This document shows, piece by piece, positions 33,658 through 46,793 of a stretch of 64,000 nt of DNA. The translations under genes and the position numbers were made by a program. The DNA lies in assembly GCA_002897115.2 (NCBI GenBank), contig BCIH01000009.1, forward strand, positions 874,415-938,414, written 5' to 3'. This DNA comes from Prototheca cutis. Lineage: Eukaryota; Chlorophyta; Trebouxiophyceae; Chlorellales; Chlorellaceae. The notes under the pieces are model-generated. The model did not search any database and had not been told where the DNA came from. It was given only the letters and a program-made list of their open reading frames with translations. Numbering within the stretch: position 1 is the first letter of the stretch; each line of letters starts with the position of its first letter.

Positions 33658-34245
33658 GGCGACGGCTGCCGTCCACTTCCCGGCGCGCGCTTACGACGCG
33701 TTCTTGATCCCACAGCACTCTGTGATTGGTGTAGTGCACCTTACACCCGCTGCATGTACGCACATGCGCCGGAAACCTGGCGTCATGACCGTGTCATGGT
33801 GGGTCCCGTTGTCACCCCAGTGCCGTGATGAGCTGGGTCTGCACGCCCTGGGGGCCGACACGGCAATGCCTGGGCGATCCCAATGCACTCTTAAAAACAT
33901 GTTTGGTGGTCTGGGCAGCTCTGTTTATCGATCGGGGGGCGAGGGGCTCGGTGCCCGTGAAGCAAACGTGCGCGACTGGTTGCTTGAAAAAATGGACTGT
34001 GCCTAGTCTCCCTTGATCTGGGGGCCCCAAGATAGGAGTCCAGGACAGGTGTCCTTCTGGAGGAGTCCCTGGCGCAGTCAATGTTGCATTGATTCACAGA
34101 TAATTTTCCTCTGTCATTCGTGTGGCTTTCATCAAGGATATAGATCCATTTTTAGCTTGGGGGGACCAGAGAAGAAAAGGGTCGCGCCGACGAAACATGA
34201 CTCTCAGGGGGAGAGGGACACGCTTTGCGACAGCACCTCTTCTTT
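33658..34245. other. Spacer, no gene seen
   Basis: Holds the ARP7 promoter and the 3' end of the Nudix gene. The short frames show no motif. Confidence 0.5.
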
Positions 34246-35502
34246 TCAATTCCCGGGGGCGATGCCGCCTGGTGCCGCCCCGCTCCCTCCCGGCACCTCT
34301 GTCACCCCTTGGGTGGAAAGTCCCAGCCACGCATCCTCGTTGCGCTCGGTGCCGAGGGCCTGCTCGCCAAACATGAGCAGGTCGGCCTGGTTCCGAAGAC
34401 CCGCATTGACTTTCCGCGTCCAGATCCCGCGGTACGTGCCATCTAGGTACGCACGGCAGCATGCCATGAGGCGCACACTAAATGTGGACAGGCCCTGCAG
34501 GCCGGCGTACTCTTCCAGGTCCATCCACCGCGCCGCTTCGAGCTCCGAGGCCTGGAACGTCACTGTGTCCTGCCCGGGCTCGGGCTTGAGGGCCACCAGG
34601 AAGAACATGTCGCTCTTTCCAAAAGCCACGCCGTGCGCCTGCCGCATCGCCAGCACCGCGTCAAACCTTTCGATATTTTTTTGTTGTTACGGTTGTCAAA
34701 CTTTTGGATGGAGTGTGTGGCTGTTCTTTGCTTGCTTGCACGCAGACATATAGTACACCCCAAGAACAACTCACTTTGCACGGATGCCCGTTTCTTCCGC
34801 GACCTCGCGCTCGGCGGCTTCGGTGATGTCCTCGCCCAGCAAGGTCAGACCCGTGGGCAGTTTCCAGACGCCCTTGCCCCGCAGCGGGCCCAGCCGCTCC
34901 TGGACCACCAGCACCTCGCGACGCTCGTTGACCACCAGTGCCCCCACACCCACTTGGTGCGACGCGCTGGGGGGGAGCGGGCTGGGCTCGTCCCCGGGCA
35001 GCCATGCCGTCAGCATGACGTACGACTGCACAGGTTGTATCAAAAATGTGTTTTGTTTGATTGCCTGCTTGTGTTTGGGCAGTGCACACGGTGCTGCACC
35101 TGTTCCACTGCCCTGTCATCCCCAGAATGAGAGCTGTCCCTCCCCCGCCTTTCAAAAAAAGTCGACACCCCCGACATTTAAAAAAAAGAAACCCAGAAAA
35201 TGACCTACTTTCTCAGCGTGGTGATATTCGAATCCGGCATCGACGGCGTGACCGACGCAATGGGCGTGGGTGGCTGGCAGGCGCAGCCAGACCCCGCGGA
35301 CGCCGGCGGCACGCCAGGTCGGCAGCGCCCGCCCCAGCGCAGCCCGGAACACAGCCGGGTCCTCCGGCACGGTCTCTGGGTTGATGATGATGCCGTCATA
35401 GGCATCAGCCTGGGCCGTCAGGATGCCTTCCCCAGCCGCGTGCCGGACACGGTCCATCGGCAGCTGCGTCACCGCGGGCGTCAGACCGGCCTTGCTCGAC
35501 AT
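34246..35502 (-). CDS. Nudix hydrolase, plant NUDT2/6/7/8 type
   Basis: Three exons, 35502-35209, 35025-34775 and 34666-34246, join in phases 0 and 2 to 321 residues. The first exon is the pre-Nudix domain shared with plant NUDT and human NUDT6 proteins (WRAAGVRGVWLRLPATHA, GFEYHHAE). SASHQVGVGALVVNERREVL and KGVWKLPTG follow. Then comes a Nudix box that starts at the Gly of TGLTLLGE and ends REVAEETGI, with all catalytic Glu present. The third exon has FDAVLAMRQAHG, GKSDMFFLVALKP and ARWMDLEEY. These enzymes hydrolyse nucleoside-diphosphate-linked substrates such as ADP-ribose, NADH or CoA derivatives; the substrate cannot be told here. No targeting peptide is clear. Confidence 0.93.
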
Positions 35503-36311
35503 GGCTGCCGCGCCGGGGTGGGGATGCACTGCTGCAGCAGGAGGATTATGAAAAGGGAGGGGGAAGAGAGTCGGCGGGAGATGGAAGACACGACCGTGCT
35601 TGGTCAAGGCAAGCGCAAGTGCTCCATGGCAGTGCAGGTTGCACCTCCGTAAGGAAAGTATGGCATTCCTGCATCACAGAGATGCATCTGCTGCATGCCG
35701 GCATCAGGGCAGACAGCAATCTGCCTTGCTCTCCCTCTAGGGTGCCCCGTGGTTCTCATGACTAACCCCCTGTCTATGTTTTTTGCCATTCCACCCACCT
35801 GACCCACCCAAAGTCGACCCTTCGCGCCAGCACACACGCGCCCGAACTGCATTCGCACCTGCTTTCAATCCGCCGAAACTCCGGGGCCTAACAACAGACG
35901 AAATGACCGCGCGCAGTCGGCAGATGCTGGCTAAGGTCATGCCAGGCGGAATGACGCCCCGAACCACGACTGGCCAGCCCTGTGCATCCGGCCTTACTCT
36001 CGCCGAGCAGCGCAGCACCGGTTTATTGGGCTCAGAAAAAAATACTGAGACACCTATACATTGTGCCACGATTATGTGGGAACATGGGCGTTGCACCAAT
36101 GACGGCCGATCGGAATTGATCCGAGTCACCGGCACTCCACCAAAGGGGCCCTGCAAAAGGTCCCCCGCCACATCACCCCAGCCCACCTGCCATGGGAAGC
36201 TCATAGCACCGTCAATAAACGCGGCGATTTGCCGCATGTGCACTCCGCCCAACGCAGCATGTACTATTTGAAGGATGTGCATTGCCATGGGGCCTCCTTG
36301 ATGGGGCACAC
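35503..36311. other. Divergent spacer with one unassigned open frame
   Basis: Shared upstream region of the Nudix gene (-) and the KDM5-like gene (+). A plus-strand frame at 35783-36271 (162 codons, with a helical-looking stretch TTDEMTARSRQMLAKVMPGG) is open, but the opposite strand is open too. It is more likely chance or 5' leader than a gene. Confidence 0.4.
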
Positions 36312-39282
36312 ATGAGCGGCAGCCAGCCCAGCGGCGGGCTGGGCCTGGCGCCAGTCCCAGTGTTCCACCCCAGCCAGGAGGAGTGGGCGGATCCCCTCGG
36401 CTACATCTCCCGCACCGTGAGGTCCGGGACAGAGCCATGGACCGGCCTGGCGAAGATCGTGCCCCCCGGAGTCTGGGCCCATGGGCCTGCCATCGAGCCT
36501 GCCAGGATGAACCTGGGCGTCCAGGTGCAGTCCCCCGGCCTCCTTCTGCTCAAGCAGACCTCCTCAGTGGCCAGGGTGTGGCGGGATGACTATGCGGACT
36601 TCTGCCTGGCCCTTGGGCAAGCACCGGGCAGGGACCCCGTGGTGGCCGGGCAGGTGGTGGACCTCTTCCAGCTCTACACCGCCGTCACGGCGGTCGGTGG
36701 ATGGACGCGGATGGAGATGGAGAGGATCTGGGCAGGCCTAGCGGCGCGGTTGGAGGTGCGGAGGGGCCGCCCGGGAGGCAGATGAGGGCCTGGGCACTGG
36801 GGGAGTCTGGCACTGTACTGGCCCGCTGTGCTCTGCATGCCCGCGCTAAACCCTGAATTTATGGTGTCATGGCAGATTGGAAACACACGAGGAAGTGCTG
36901 CCCTGGGCCTGCGGTCTGCATATCGCAAGCGGCTGCTGGCGTACGAGCACCATGCTCTCCATGGGCACAGGCCGGGGGCCCCACGCCCAGGTGATCTCAG
37001 GAGGGTCTGGTCCGCATGACATGCGGCATGCTGCACCCATGCATGGTTCATGGCTGAGGGAATGCATCGGGGGAGACTGGACACTCTGTATCCGGGTGGC
37101 GACCACGATGCCGAGCCCCGGGCCCTGCCCACCCTTTAGCAGAGTCCGATGAGGAGGACGACGGCTCCGATGAAGATGGCATGCCTGGCCAAACAACACC
37201 ATCGGGTCAGGACGCGGATGCGACCTCTGCAGCAGAGGTTCTGGGAGCTCTGCTCGCGGTCTCCCCGCTGGCACCTGCAGGCGTCTCCGCCCCGGCCACC
37301 CTGATCTCAGCATGGGTGAGGCTCTCCCGTGATGCGTGCGTGCGTGGTCACGCAGAAATGGTATTTTGGGGGGAATTGGGCCCGCCGCATGAACTCCGAG
37401 GTGCCCAAACTCCAGACTCGGCCCCTCCGCCCTCGCAGGACGGCGAGCTCGACGACCAGGACGGCCACGAGGACAGCTCCTCAGGGGGCACGGTCCCGAG
37501 CAACATCTTCACGATGGTGTGCGAAGCGTGCCAAGGCGGTCATTCCGAGGATAAAATTATCCTCTGTGATCGCTGCGACAAGGGCTGGCACATGTTCTGC
37601 CTGCAGCCGGCGCTCGAGGCCGTGCCGGTCGGCGACTGGATCTGCCCGGTCTGCATAGAACGAGGTGCGGTGCAGTGGAATAGCTGAAGCGTTTTGTTTG
37701 GACTTTTCCGTATCAAAGGAATTCGCCTTTTGTGCGGCTTGTGTAGATTTGCTTTTGTTTTGCCTTGACTCTTTGTTGGGGGGGTGTCCCGACGTGGCAT
37801 CGCGCGGCGGGAGGATGGTTTTTGGAGGGATGTCGCGCTATTGGGACTAGGGGCTTGTTCCCTTTGCCCCACGGCACCCCCTCGAGTCCTGAACATTCGA
37901 CCCACCACAAGAGCACACACATCATGACAATGCATTCTTTCCCTGCATCTGTGACGCAGAGGTATCGCAGGGCTTGTACACGACATCCAAGACAATCACG
38001 CTGGAGGCCTTCAACGCCGCTGCCAGGAAGTTTGACCGGCAGTGGTTTTCCAGCAAGGCCGGCAAGGTATTGTGGCTGCTTGGCGTGTTTGTGATGCAGC
38101 GCATGTTTTTTTGCAGATGTTTGCCCAGGCTGTTGTCTGCACCCCAAGCCCACGCGGGAGATTGCGTGGTGGCAGGCCGGATGGCCAGCGTCTTCCCCCT
38201 CCCGCATCAACCCCGCCAATACCCAACACCGCCCCACGCGCTCACAAACCAAATGACCTCGCACAGTCATCGGATCCAGACAGCATCGAAGACGCGTTCT
38301 GGCACATGGTGCAGACACGGGCCGACCGTGCACGGGTACTGCATGGTACTGCGAGCGCCGAGGCCTCCGGGGAGTGGAGCCTGCTGGCTGGCATGACGGC
38401 ATCCTCCCCAGGCTGCACCTCCCTCCTGGACCGCTTGCAAGCTCCTTTGCCTGGTTAGTGCTTGCGCAGTGGTGGGGGCGAGGGCCCCTTCTGGGAAACA
38501 TGTATGTATGTCTGGGTGCCACCAGCCGGCCCAAGAACCCACGTTGTAGGCTACCCCCAACCCTCAAAATGCCCTCACCTCCCCCACTTCAACAGATGCG
38601 CTGTTGCCACGGTTGGAGGTGGACATGGCATTTAGCTGCGGCCCTTGGACCTGCCAGCACGACCTGCTGTACACGGCGACGCTCCTTCGCGAGGGTGCGC
38701 CCCGCGTGTGGTATGGCGTGCCGGCGACAGGGTCAAATGCCTTTGAATCTGCATTAACGATGCTGGCGCCGGCGGCGGCCCTGGCGCTGCCGTGTCTGTC
38801 GCTCAAAGGCCTCTGCATGCCGCCACCCGCGGCCCTTGCCGCACAGGACGTTCCCTTGACCCGATGCATCCAGGTTCGTTGGGGTAGGTTATAATCTTTT
38901 CTTTCCTTCTTTTTGCAGGGGGAGAAGGGGAAGGGCTTTGTTAGGTGCAAGATTGATTGCAAGTGTTTGTTGGAGCGACGGGTGCTGGGACACAACCCCT
39001 GGGGGAAATAAGCAAAAACAAAGGACCTCCCAAAAGACCCCACACCAAAAAAGCACAAACGACACTGTCACATGCAGTACCCTGGGGAGCTAGTGGTCTC
39101 CTTTCCCGGTGCCACGACGGCCTGGGTGTCCTGCGGGACGTCTGTGGCCGAGCGTGCGGTGTTGGCGCCGCCCAACGTGCTGCGCATGTCCACGCTGTGC
39201 ACGCTGCGCTGCAGGGCGCTGCGTCAACCGCCGGCCTGGGACCATGCTTTGCTGTCCCTGCTGGTGAGTGTATCTTTTGCCC

Positions 39283-39375
<93 letters not shown>

Positions 39376-42300
39376 TGTGTGTGTATGTGTGCGCGTGCGT
39401 GCGTGCGAGCATGTGTGGTGGGCTCCCTTGGTGAAAGGGGATTGTCTTCGAAACGCCACCACTCATGTGCCCCATCAAACGAACCAAATGAGGCAGTGGG
39501 CCCGAGGGAATGGCAATGGCGGCGCTGCCACCATTTCCCTCCCTGTCGAGACACGACGGTGGCTGGCAAAGGACCTGGCGGCTCGGGGGGACGCCGAGCT
39601 GGATCTGCGGCTGAGCGCATGGGCGGGCGGCATGCACCGTGCCCGCGCCGCGCCCGAGCTGCTGGAAACGCCGCACCGCTGCGCGCTGTGTGCGCTGCCC
39701 TGCAGCCTGTCGGCCGTGGCCTGCGGCACTTGCAAGCACGGCCGGTTAGTGTGTGCCACACACTCAGCCGCGCTGTGCGACTGCCCTCCAGCCAAACGGA
39801 CGCTGGTCTACTCGATGACGGTGCAAGAACTGCGGGCAGCTTCCGACCAGCTTCTTCTTGATGATCGTACTACAACTACCGATGCTGACGAGGACGACGA
39901 CCTGGCGGGTTTGGCCGGGGCCATGGTGACCATGCTGTCTGCCGGTGGTGCACGGGCACAGGATGCCACGACTCGAGATTCTCCTCGCAGGGGCGACGGA
40001 GAAGCCGCTGCTGCTGCCACGCCCGGCACAGTTGGCAGGGAGGATCGGCCTGGCACGATATCAACAGCCATCACAAGCAGCGCCAGCAACAACGCCATTG
40101 TTCTTGTGGAAATCACAACCGCAGAATTGAGAGAAGAGCTACTGGCCGCACTCTCAGAGGCGCACGCGCTGTGGCATGAGCGGTGTGAGGCGACGCTGGC
40201 CAAGGGTGGCCGTCTCGCCTCGGATTTGTCCGAGCTCCTTGAAGAAGCCGAGCAGTACACCTGGGGTGGCGGTGCGTGGAGTGATTGATGGATGGATGGA
40301 TCGATTGTTTTGTGTGGGTCGGGGGTTGGGTGTTGGGAGAGGGAAGGCATGTTTGCAAGCCCACCTTGCTCAAGTCAGCACAGCAGCGTCGAGTCTTTCC
40401 AAAGGCGCAAATGACAGAAACATCCTGAACCCNCCGACCCCCCCCCCCCCCNCAAACAACAGTGGATGACACCAAGGGCGTGGCGGCCTTGGTATGCCGA
40501 CTGCGCAAGGCACAGGATTTCCTGGGCCGCGTCGATGCCGCGCTTTCCAGCCGCCCCGACGCCGAGGAGCTGGACGTGCTGCTGGCAGTGGACCCCGCAC
40601 CCATGGGCGATGTGCCAGGACTGGATCAAGTAAGAGAGCTGGCGAACACTGCCAGCGACTGGCGGAGCCGGGCGCAGGCAGCTTTGGGTTCGAAATCGGC
40701 GATGAGCATTGCAGAGTTTGAGACTCTGTTGTCCGATGCTGCAACCGTAAACGTGCGCATGCCGGAGACGCGACTGATTCGGGAACGGCTGGCCGCGGCG
40801 CGGCGCCTGGGCGAGTCCATCCACGCCGCGCTGCCTGCTGCGGTGGCGATGACGACCACGGGCGATGGTACGCAACCACCACCGGGACGGAAGAGAAAGG
40901 GAGAACCTGTGCCACTACCGGACGCCGAAGCGCTGCTAGCACTGCGCTCCGCAGCACAAGCCTTGCGCTGCGAGGTTCCACATGCGGACACCCTGTACGA
41001 AGCCGTCGACGCAATAGAAGCCTGGCAGGCTCGGGCCAAAGAACTCCGCGCCGTGCGGACCCCTCTCCTCGACCTGCGGCGGTTGGTGGAAAGCGCGGAA
41101 CGCCTGCCGGCCGTGGTACCCGAGCGCGCCGACCTGGAGGCCGTGCTGACCCGGGTCCAAGCGTGGGTCGCCGCCATGCGGTCGCTGGTGTCCAGCCACG
41201 CGCCGTTGAAACGCCTTCGAGACGCGTTACACTCGGGCCTGCGCCTGCCCGTGGAACTGCCCGAGGTGGAGGACCTGCGCGCCGCCATTCGCGCGAGGGA
41301 GTGGGAAGAGAGCGCGCGCAGGGCCCTGTCGGGTCGGAGCACGCTCGGCCTGCTGCGCGATGTCGCCGGCCAGGCCGCAGAAATTGGTGGCTCCGACACC
41401 GACCTCGCCACCAGGCTCAGGTTGGTCGGTCTGACTGGTTTCATTTGATTCAATTATGGTCATTACATGTGTTTTGAACTCGGCCGGTGGATTCTTTTTC
41501 TGGACGGATGAATGGGTGTCGGGGTCTGCGTCCACAGGTCAGTATGGCGACTGGCTGTGGTGGGGGAGACAAACAGCCAACCGAGCCCTCCAACCAACGA
41601 TACACGGGCAGGGATAAAATCGTGCAAGGGGAGGCGTGGGACGTGAGGGCTGCTGAGTTTCTTGGACGTGCTGAAACCGCAAGAGCTGACGTGCAGCGGC
41701 GGCCAGCGTTGCAGGAGCTGCGGGAGATTGCTGCATCTGGCACTGCAGCGGGTGTGCGGCTGGAGCGGCTCAGCATGGTGACCCATGCTCTGGCCGCCGC
41801 CGATCGCTGGATGGAGTGCGCGCTGGCTTGCTTGGCTCATAGTGAGGAGGAGGAGGAGGAGGAGGAGGAGGACGACGGCATTGGAGCGGACTCGGGAGTG
41901 CATCCGGACGAGATGCAACCAGACACGGCCGGGGAGTGCACAGGAGAGTCGCAGGACAGCAGTGCGGGCGGAGAAAACGGTGCGGCTATCGCTTGCGCCC
42001 AGTCCACTGTCCACGCCATGGTTATGAACGACAAGAACAACAACAGCCTTATCGTCACATCAGAGGAACAAGAATGGCAAGAGGCGCCATGCGAAGACAA
42101 CACCACCACCCCAGCAACGCACGTCAAGCTAGAGGAGGAGGAGGAGGAGGACTTGAACAGGATGGACATCGACGCCGCTGGTCCACCATTATCATCCGCC
42201 CCAGGGCCAACATCAACATCACATGACGTCATCTCCCCAGCTGGACCTGCTGCTCATGCACCACGCCCAGATGGGCACCGCCGAGCCGGGCGCCGTGGTG

Positions 42301-43724
42301 CCCGCGCCGAGGTGCCAGAGCCGACAACGCCACCAGCAGAAGCAAGCGACTCTTCTGAGCTGCCAACGATCGGTCTCTTGACGGCACTGCTGGAAGAGTA
42401 CGAGGAGTCCCTGCTCATCCAGGCGCCACAGGCTCAGGCTCTGGCACGCCTCAAGCGGCGGGCAGAGGCCTGGCTGGAGCTGGCCGCGCCCGTGCTCTCG
42501 GCAGCAGCTGTTCTAGACCAAGCGCGTTACCCAGATCTGGTACGACTGATCGAAATTGGCAAGAAGGTGCCGGTGCACATGCCGGAGTTTGACCGTCTGT
42601 GGTCGCAGACGCGGGCTCTGGCCTGGGACCAGCGCGTGACGGCCTGGAAAGCAAGGGTTGCAGTGGTGGGGCCAACGGCGCCGGCGCAGGATGAATGCAA
42701 CAACAGCTGCATTAAGGGCGATGGGATTCCGAGCATCGCCATGCATCAGTCGACACCAGAGGCCGACGTGCCCACACGACGGCGTGATGATGACGGTGAC
42801 AGGTACGGAATGCTGATCGCATTTGGCTGGGACGCGGCAGCGCCACAAGCATGGGCTTGACACTGTCTGGGCAAACTCCTGAGACTGCGAGAGTCTTTGA
42901 AGCAGACGTGGCGACGACATGGCCATCCGTTTTAGTACTATGCAACAATCCTCCCAACCCTGCAGCAGCAGCTCTGGTATGACGCTGGAGGCTGGGACGA
43001 GGCTGGTGGAAGAGGGAAAGCAACTGCCCGTCAATGCCAGCCTGCTCTCTTGGCTGCAAGGGTGCGTCTGTTGTGTGGAGATCGTGGTGGGGGTAGAGAA
43101 CGATCTGGAACTCTAAGAATACCTGCATGCATCGGACGGGCGACTCCTGTGCACGGCCATGGAGTTGACCTGATCCTCATTGGTGCGTGCGTGCGTGCCA
43201 TCAGGAACCTGTTCCTTCACTACCACGACACCTCACGCAGGCACGTGGATGCCGGGGAGCGATGGAAGGTAGAGGCTGCTGGCATTGCCGCGGCGGCACA
43301 AGCGGCTGCTGTTGCTGCAGCTGCGGCGGCAACACTGCCGGCAGTCACCATCACATCATCGGCGGTCGCGGATGCAGCAGTCGCGGACAGAGAAGAAGGA
43401 GAAGCTGGCGAGAAACCGCAGGCTGAGTGGACCCAAGTCGATGCCCAAGTAGTCCGGGACCTGATCAAGGCCGGCCAGCATTTGGTGCTGAAACAGGCGC
43501 TGCTGTCAGAGTTGGAGGCAATAGTGGACGAAACAGATGCATGGGAGGCGCAGGTGCGGCGCCTGCAGGACACTACCGGTGCCGATCGGCCGCCACTTTC
43601 GAAGTTCGTCGAGCTGGCTGAGGCCGCCGAGCGTTCTGTCATCAAGCCCCCCCTCCAGTTTTTCGTGACCTCGTCCCTTACACTCACGGGTATCCCTTTT
43701 TTGTGGTAGTAGGGATGTGTGTGT

Positions 43725-43783
<59 letters not shown>

Positions 43784-46700
43784 TGGAATTGGGTAGCGGT
43801 GTGTGAGGGAGCTTGGAGTAACCCTTTACCGATGCGCTGCTCATCATCATGGACTGTTCCTTGGGGAAAATAAAAATAAAAAAAGCCCAACCCCCAACAG
43901 AGGAGTGGCTGGATAAGGCGCGACGGGCTGTGGCCAAGCGCAACTCGGGGTTGGCCCTGCAGGATGGGCTGCGCATCATGATTGACACTGTGGACGCCGC
44001 AGTCGGCCAGTTTGAGCGCCGTCTGGAGGTGGGTCTTATTTGTCTTAGGGTGGTTCTGGTTGTCGTTGGGGTTAGTCGTGACTGAAGGAAGAGGTTGGAG
44101 GGTGAGCCTGGGGATGGTGGTGTCTGGGGCATGTGGTCAAGGAGGACCGGGTGGACCCGGGGCCATGCCAGGAGAGGCCGTTTCAAAAAAACACTTTCTG
44201 GCCTGTCAGGGTACTTGATATGCTGACTAGACAGCGTCCATTCGCGGGCCAACCACGCAGATGGAGAGGAAGCTGATGGCTGCGAGGGATGCCGGGGCGA
44301 CTGGAGTCCCAGCGGGCACTGGTGATGCCCAGGACGGCTCCAAAACAGGACACCAGGACGACATGGCGTCAGACAACCAGCTGTATTGCCTGTGCCAGCA
44401 AAAGTACAGTGACCGCGCGTCGACCATGATTTCTTGTGATGCCTGCGGCGACTGGTATCACATGAAGTGTGTGGGCATGAGTCCCTCGGCGGCCAGGGCC
44501 ATCGCGGTGTACACCTGTCCCTTTTGCCGCGTGCTGCGTGGCGGGGGCCCGGACGGACTGAAGTCACTGCTTGGCAAACTGACCCGCACGCGGCGGCCGC
44601 CGCGGCTGGTGCTGCTGACACTCCTTGAAAAGGTTGCTCTTGGGCTTCTTCTGTTTATAGGGTGGCGTGGGGCGGGCTTGGCCCAGCATGGCCATTGTGA
44701 ACGACCCCGAATGCCTGTGGTACAGCTGCCCCAGCGATGGCACCCCTGCTCCCCTGTAGGCCCGGAAACTCCCTATCCTGCTGGCCAAGGAAGAAAGCGC
44801 GCTGGAGGAGCTGTTGGTCAAGTTTGACCGCTGGATGGTAAGTTGCTTGATGGGTGGGTCGTCGGTTCCTTTTTGGCTGCATGTATAGAAAGAAAGGGGG
44901 ACAAAGGTAACCGGAAGAGCCAGGTGTGAGCGTCAGAGCTGGCAACCCCCACCCACACTTCCCTGGGGATATTGCCACGATACACAATCCCCCCCAAGAA
45001 ACTCTTTCAACTACAGATGGCAACGAGCCGGGCGGTGGAGGTGCATGCGGCCTCGCGCTTGGCAGACACTGCATCGACCGCCAGGGTGCACCCCTTGTCA
45101 GAGGGTATCCTGTACCAACTCTGCAAATCAGGTGCGGCAAAGGGACCCCACCGCCATTGCATCCATGAACGCATACATTACACACATCCATTCACGTGCA
45201 TGTTCCTCCTTTATTCCATCGCAAAACGACATCAGCTTGGGCCATGGAGGTGGATGCCAGTGAAGCGGCGGCGAGCATCATGATGCTGCTTCAGGGTGAC
45301 CACTGGCGTTCCAAGGTGGATGCCCTCATGAACACCAAGCAAGGTGTGGGTGTGTGTGTGTGTGTGTGTGTCGCGGGGTGTGGGGATGACTTGGTTTTGG
45401 CTTGGAGTGAAACATTGGGGCCAAAGTCTGGGATGTGTTTTGGTGTATGCGGGATTGCCCTTGCTGTCTCAAGATGCCATTCACTAAAGAACTGAACCCT
45501 GCTTGCAAAGCAATCCACCCTACACCTGCAGCAACGCGACCCAGCTTCCAGACAGCCTCCCAGTTGCTGGCCGAGGCCGAGGCCTGCTGCATTGTGCCCG
45601 AGTCTGATGCCAGGGGTCAAGCCCTGGCCGCGGCCGTTGCCATCTGCCGCGAGTGGCGACTGTGCACGCACGGTGTGCTGGAGTCACTGCAGCCCCACGC
45701 ATCGCCCGTTGGGGGTTTTGAAGCACTAGCCGCTGCCGCGGCGAGCTTGGTGCGGGCAGAGGCCGAGCTGCCCTTTGAAATGGCCGCTGAAGCCGCAAGT
45801 CTGGCAGAGCACAGCAAGCTCTTCTGTCTCTGCCGGATGCCCTACGATGACCAGCGCCCGATGCTCGGCTGCGACTTTTGCACGGGCTGGTACCACTATG
45901 AATGCGTTGGGTTGAGCATCCCCGGCAGTGACGGTAAAGGTGGCAATGGTGGCGGTGAGAAGACTGCCGTCGCTGCCGGCGATGGAGTGGCAGATGGCGA
46001 CACGGCATCGGTCACCACCACCACCACCACCACTGTTACTACTCCTCCCAAACCCCCGCATCATCATCCCGAGCAACCATCGGCAACAGCAAGGCCGGCG
46101 CTGCAGCCGGCTCCCGAGGGCGATTTTCGGTGCCCCGTGTGCGCGCTGCGGGAGGGAGTGGAGTACCCCGCTTTCCACAGCCTGCCCCCGGCATCTGTGG
46201 ACGTCCTGCGACGCATGGCGGTCAGCATGGACTGCCAGCGGCCAGTGCAACCAGTGATTGGGCGCCCTGAAGAAACCGAAACTCAAGGTCGGGAAGGTGA
46301 TACCTTATTGCCCGACGCCGGGGTTTCAGACGAGCCCATGGGGGCGGCGGCGGCGGCAGCACCATCTGCTGATGCATCCTCTGGCGCGAGAGTTCCAGAT
46401 GATGCAGCAGCGCCCTCTGATGACGCTGTTCGTGACCCGACCGACGATGCCAGTGGGCGGGGGAGGGCGCGTCTTGAGGCTGCTGCTGCTGCAGGAGGCC
46501 TGCCCGAGTGTGGGGCCCTCAACGATCCGCGACCATCCAGTGGAGGCATACCAGAATTGACCCTGGGTCAGAATGACAGCACCGGGTCTGGACAGAACGC
46601 CACAGCTCTTTCTTTCACAGTTGCCAGGTCGGCCCCAGAGGGAGAACACCACCACCAGCCAGATGAACCACCTGCCAAGCGAACGAGATGCTGCTTAGAC

Positions 46701-46793
46701 AAGCCTGCTGCACCCGGCGAGCTTGAGACTGGCGTCCAAGGCGGCACGGCCACCATCAGTGCAGCAGCAGCACCGCCAGCCCCAGGAGAGTGA
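36312..46793 (+). CDS. KDM5: KDM5/JARID1-like protein with degenerate JmjC domain
   Basis: Nineteen exons: 36312-36755, 36876-36990, 37143-37315, 37439-37664, 37960-38066, 38117-38453, 38596-38873, 39078-39263, 39497-40271, 40463-41420, 41543-42802, 42966-43061, 43205-43689, 43901-44028, 44261-44632, 44760-44837, 45017-45131, 45236-45343, 45532-46793. Total 2500 residues. Domains in order: JmjN (PVFHPSQEEWADPLGYI), ARID (residues ~110-180), PHD1 (~271-318), JmjC (~468-600), C5HC2 zinc finger (~684-735), PLU-1-type helical repeats, PHD2 (~1899-1949) and a PHD3 with a long insert (~2178 on). KDM5 enzymes demethylate H3K4. Here the Fe-binding HxE is Thr486-Cys-Gln488, the distal His aligns with Thr574, and the 2-oxoglutarate Lys of GEPKTWYG is Arg (GAPRVWYG). 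Starts of exons 11 and 13 are the least certain. Confidence 0.9.
39284..39371. repeat. (TG)n microsatellite in KDM5-like intron 8
   Basis: About 44 TG units, then GCGCGTG-rich degenerate repeats to about 39410. Confidence 0.95.
43725..43781 (+). repeat. Poly-G tract (57 G) in KDM5-like intron
   Basis: An uninterrupted run of 57 G between exons 13 and 14, the longest homopolymer in the window. Confidence 0.95.

Noticed and set aside
35783..36271. 162-codon plus-strand frame upstream of the KDM5-like gene
   Set aside because: The opposite strand is open over the same span. JmjN is already complete in the exon starting at 36312, and no motif supports the frame.
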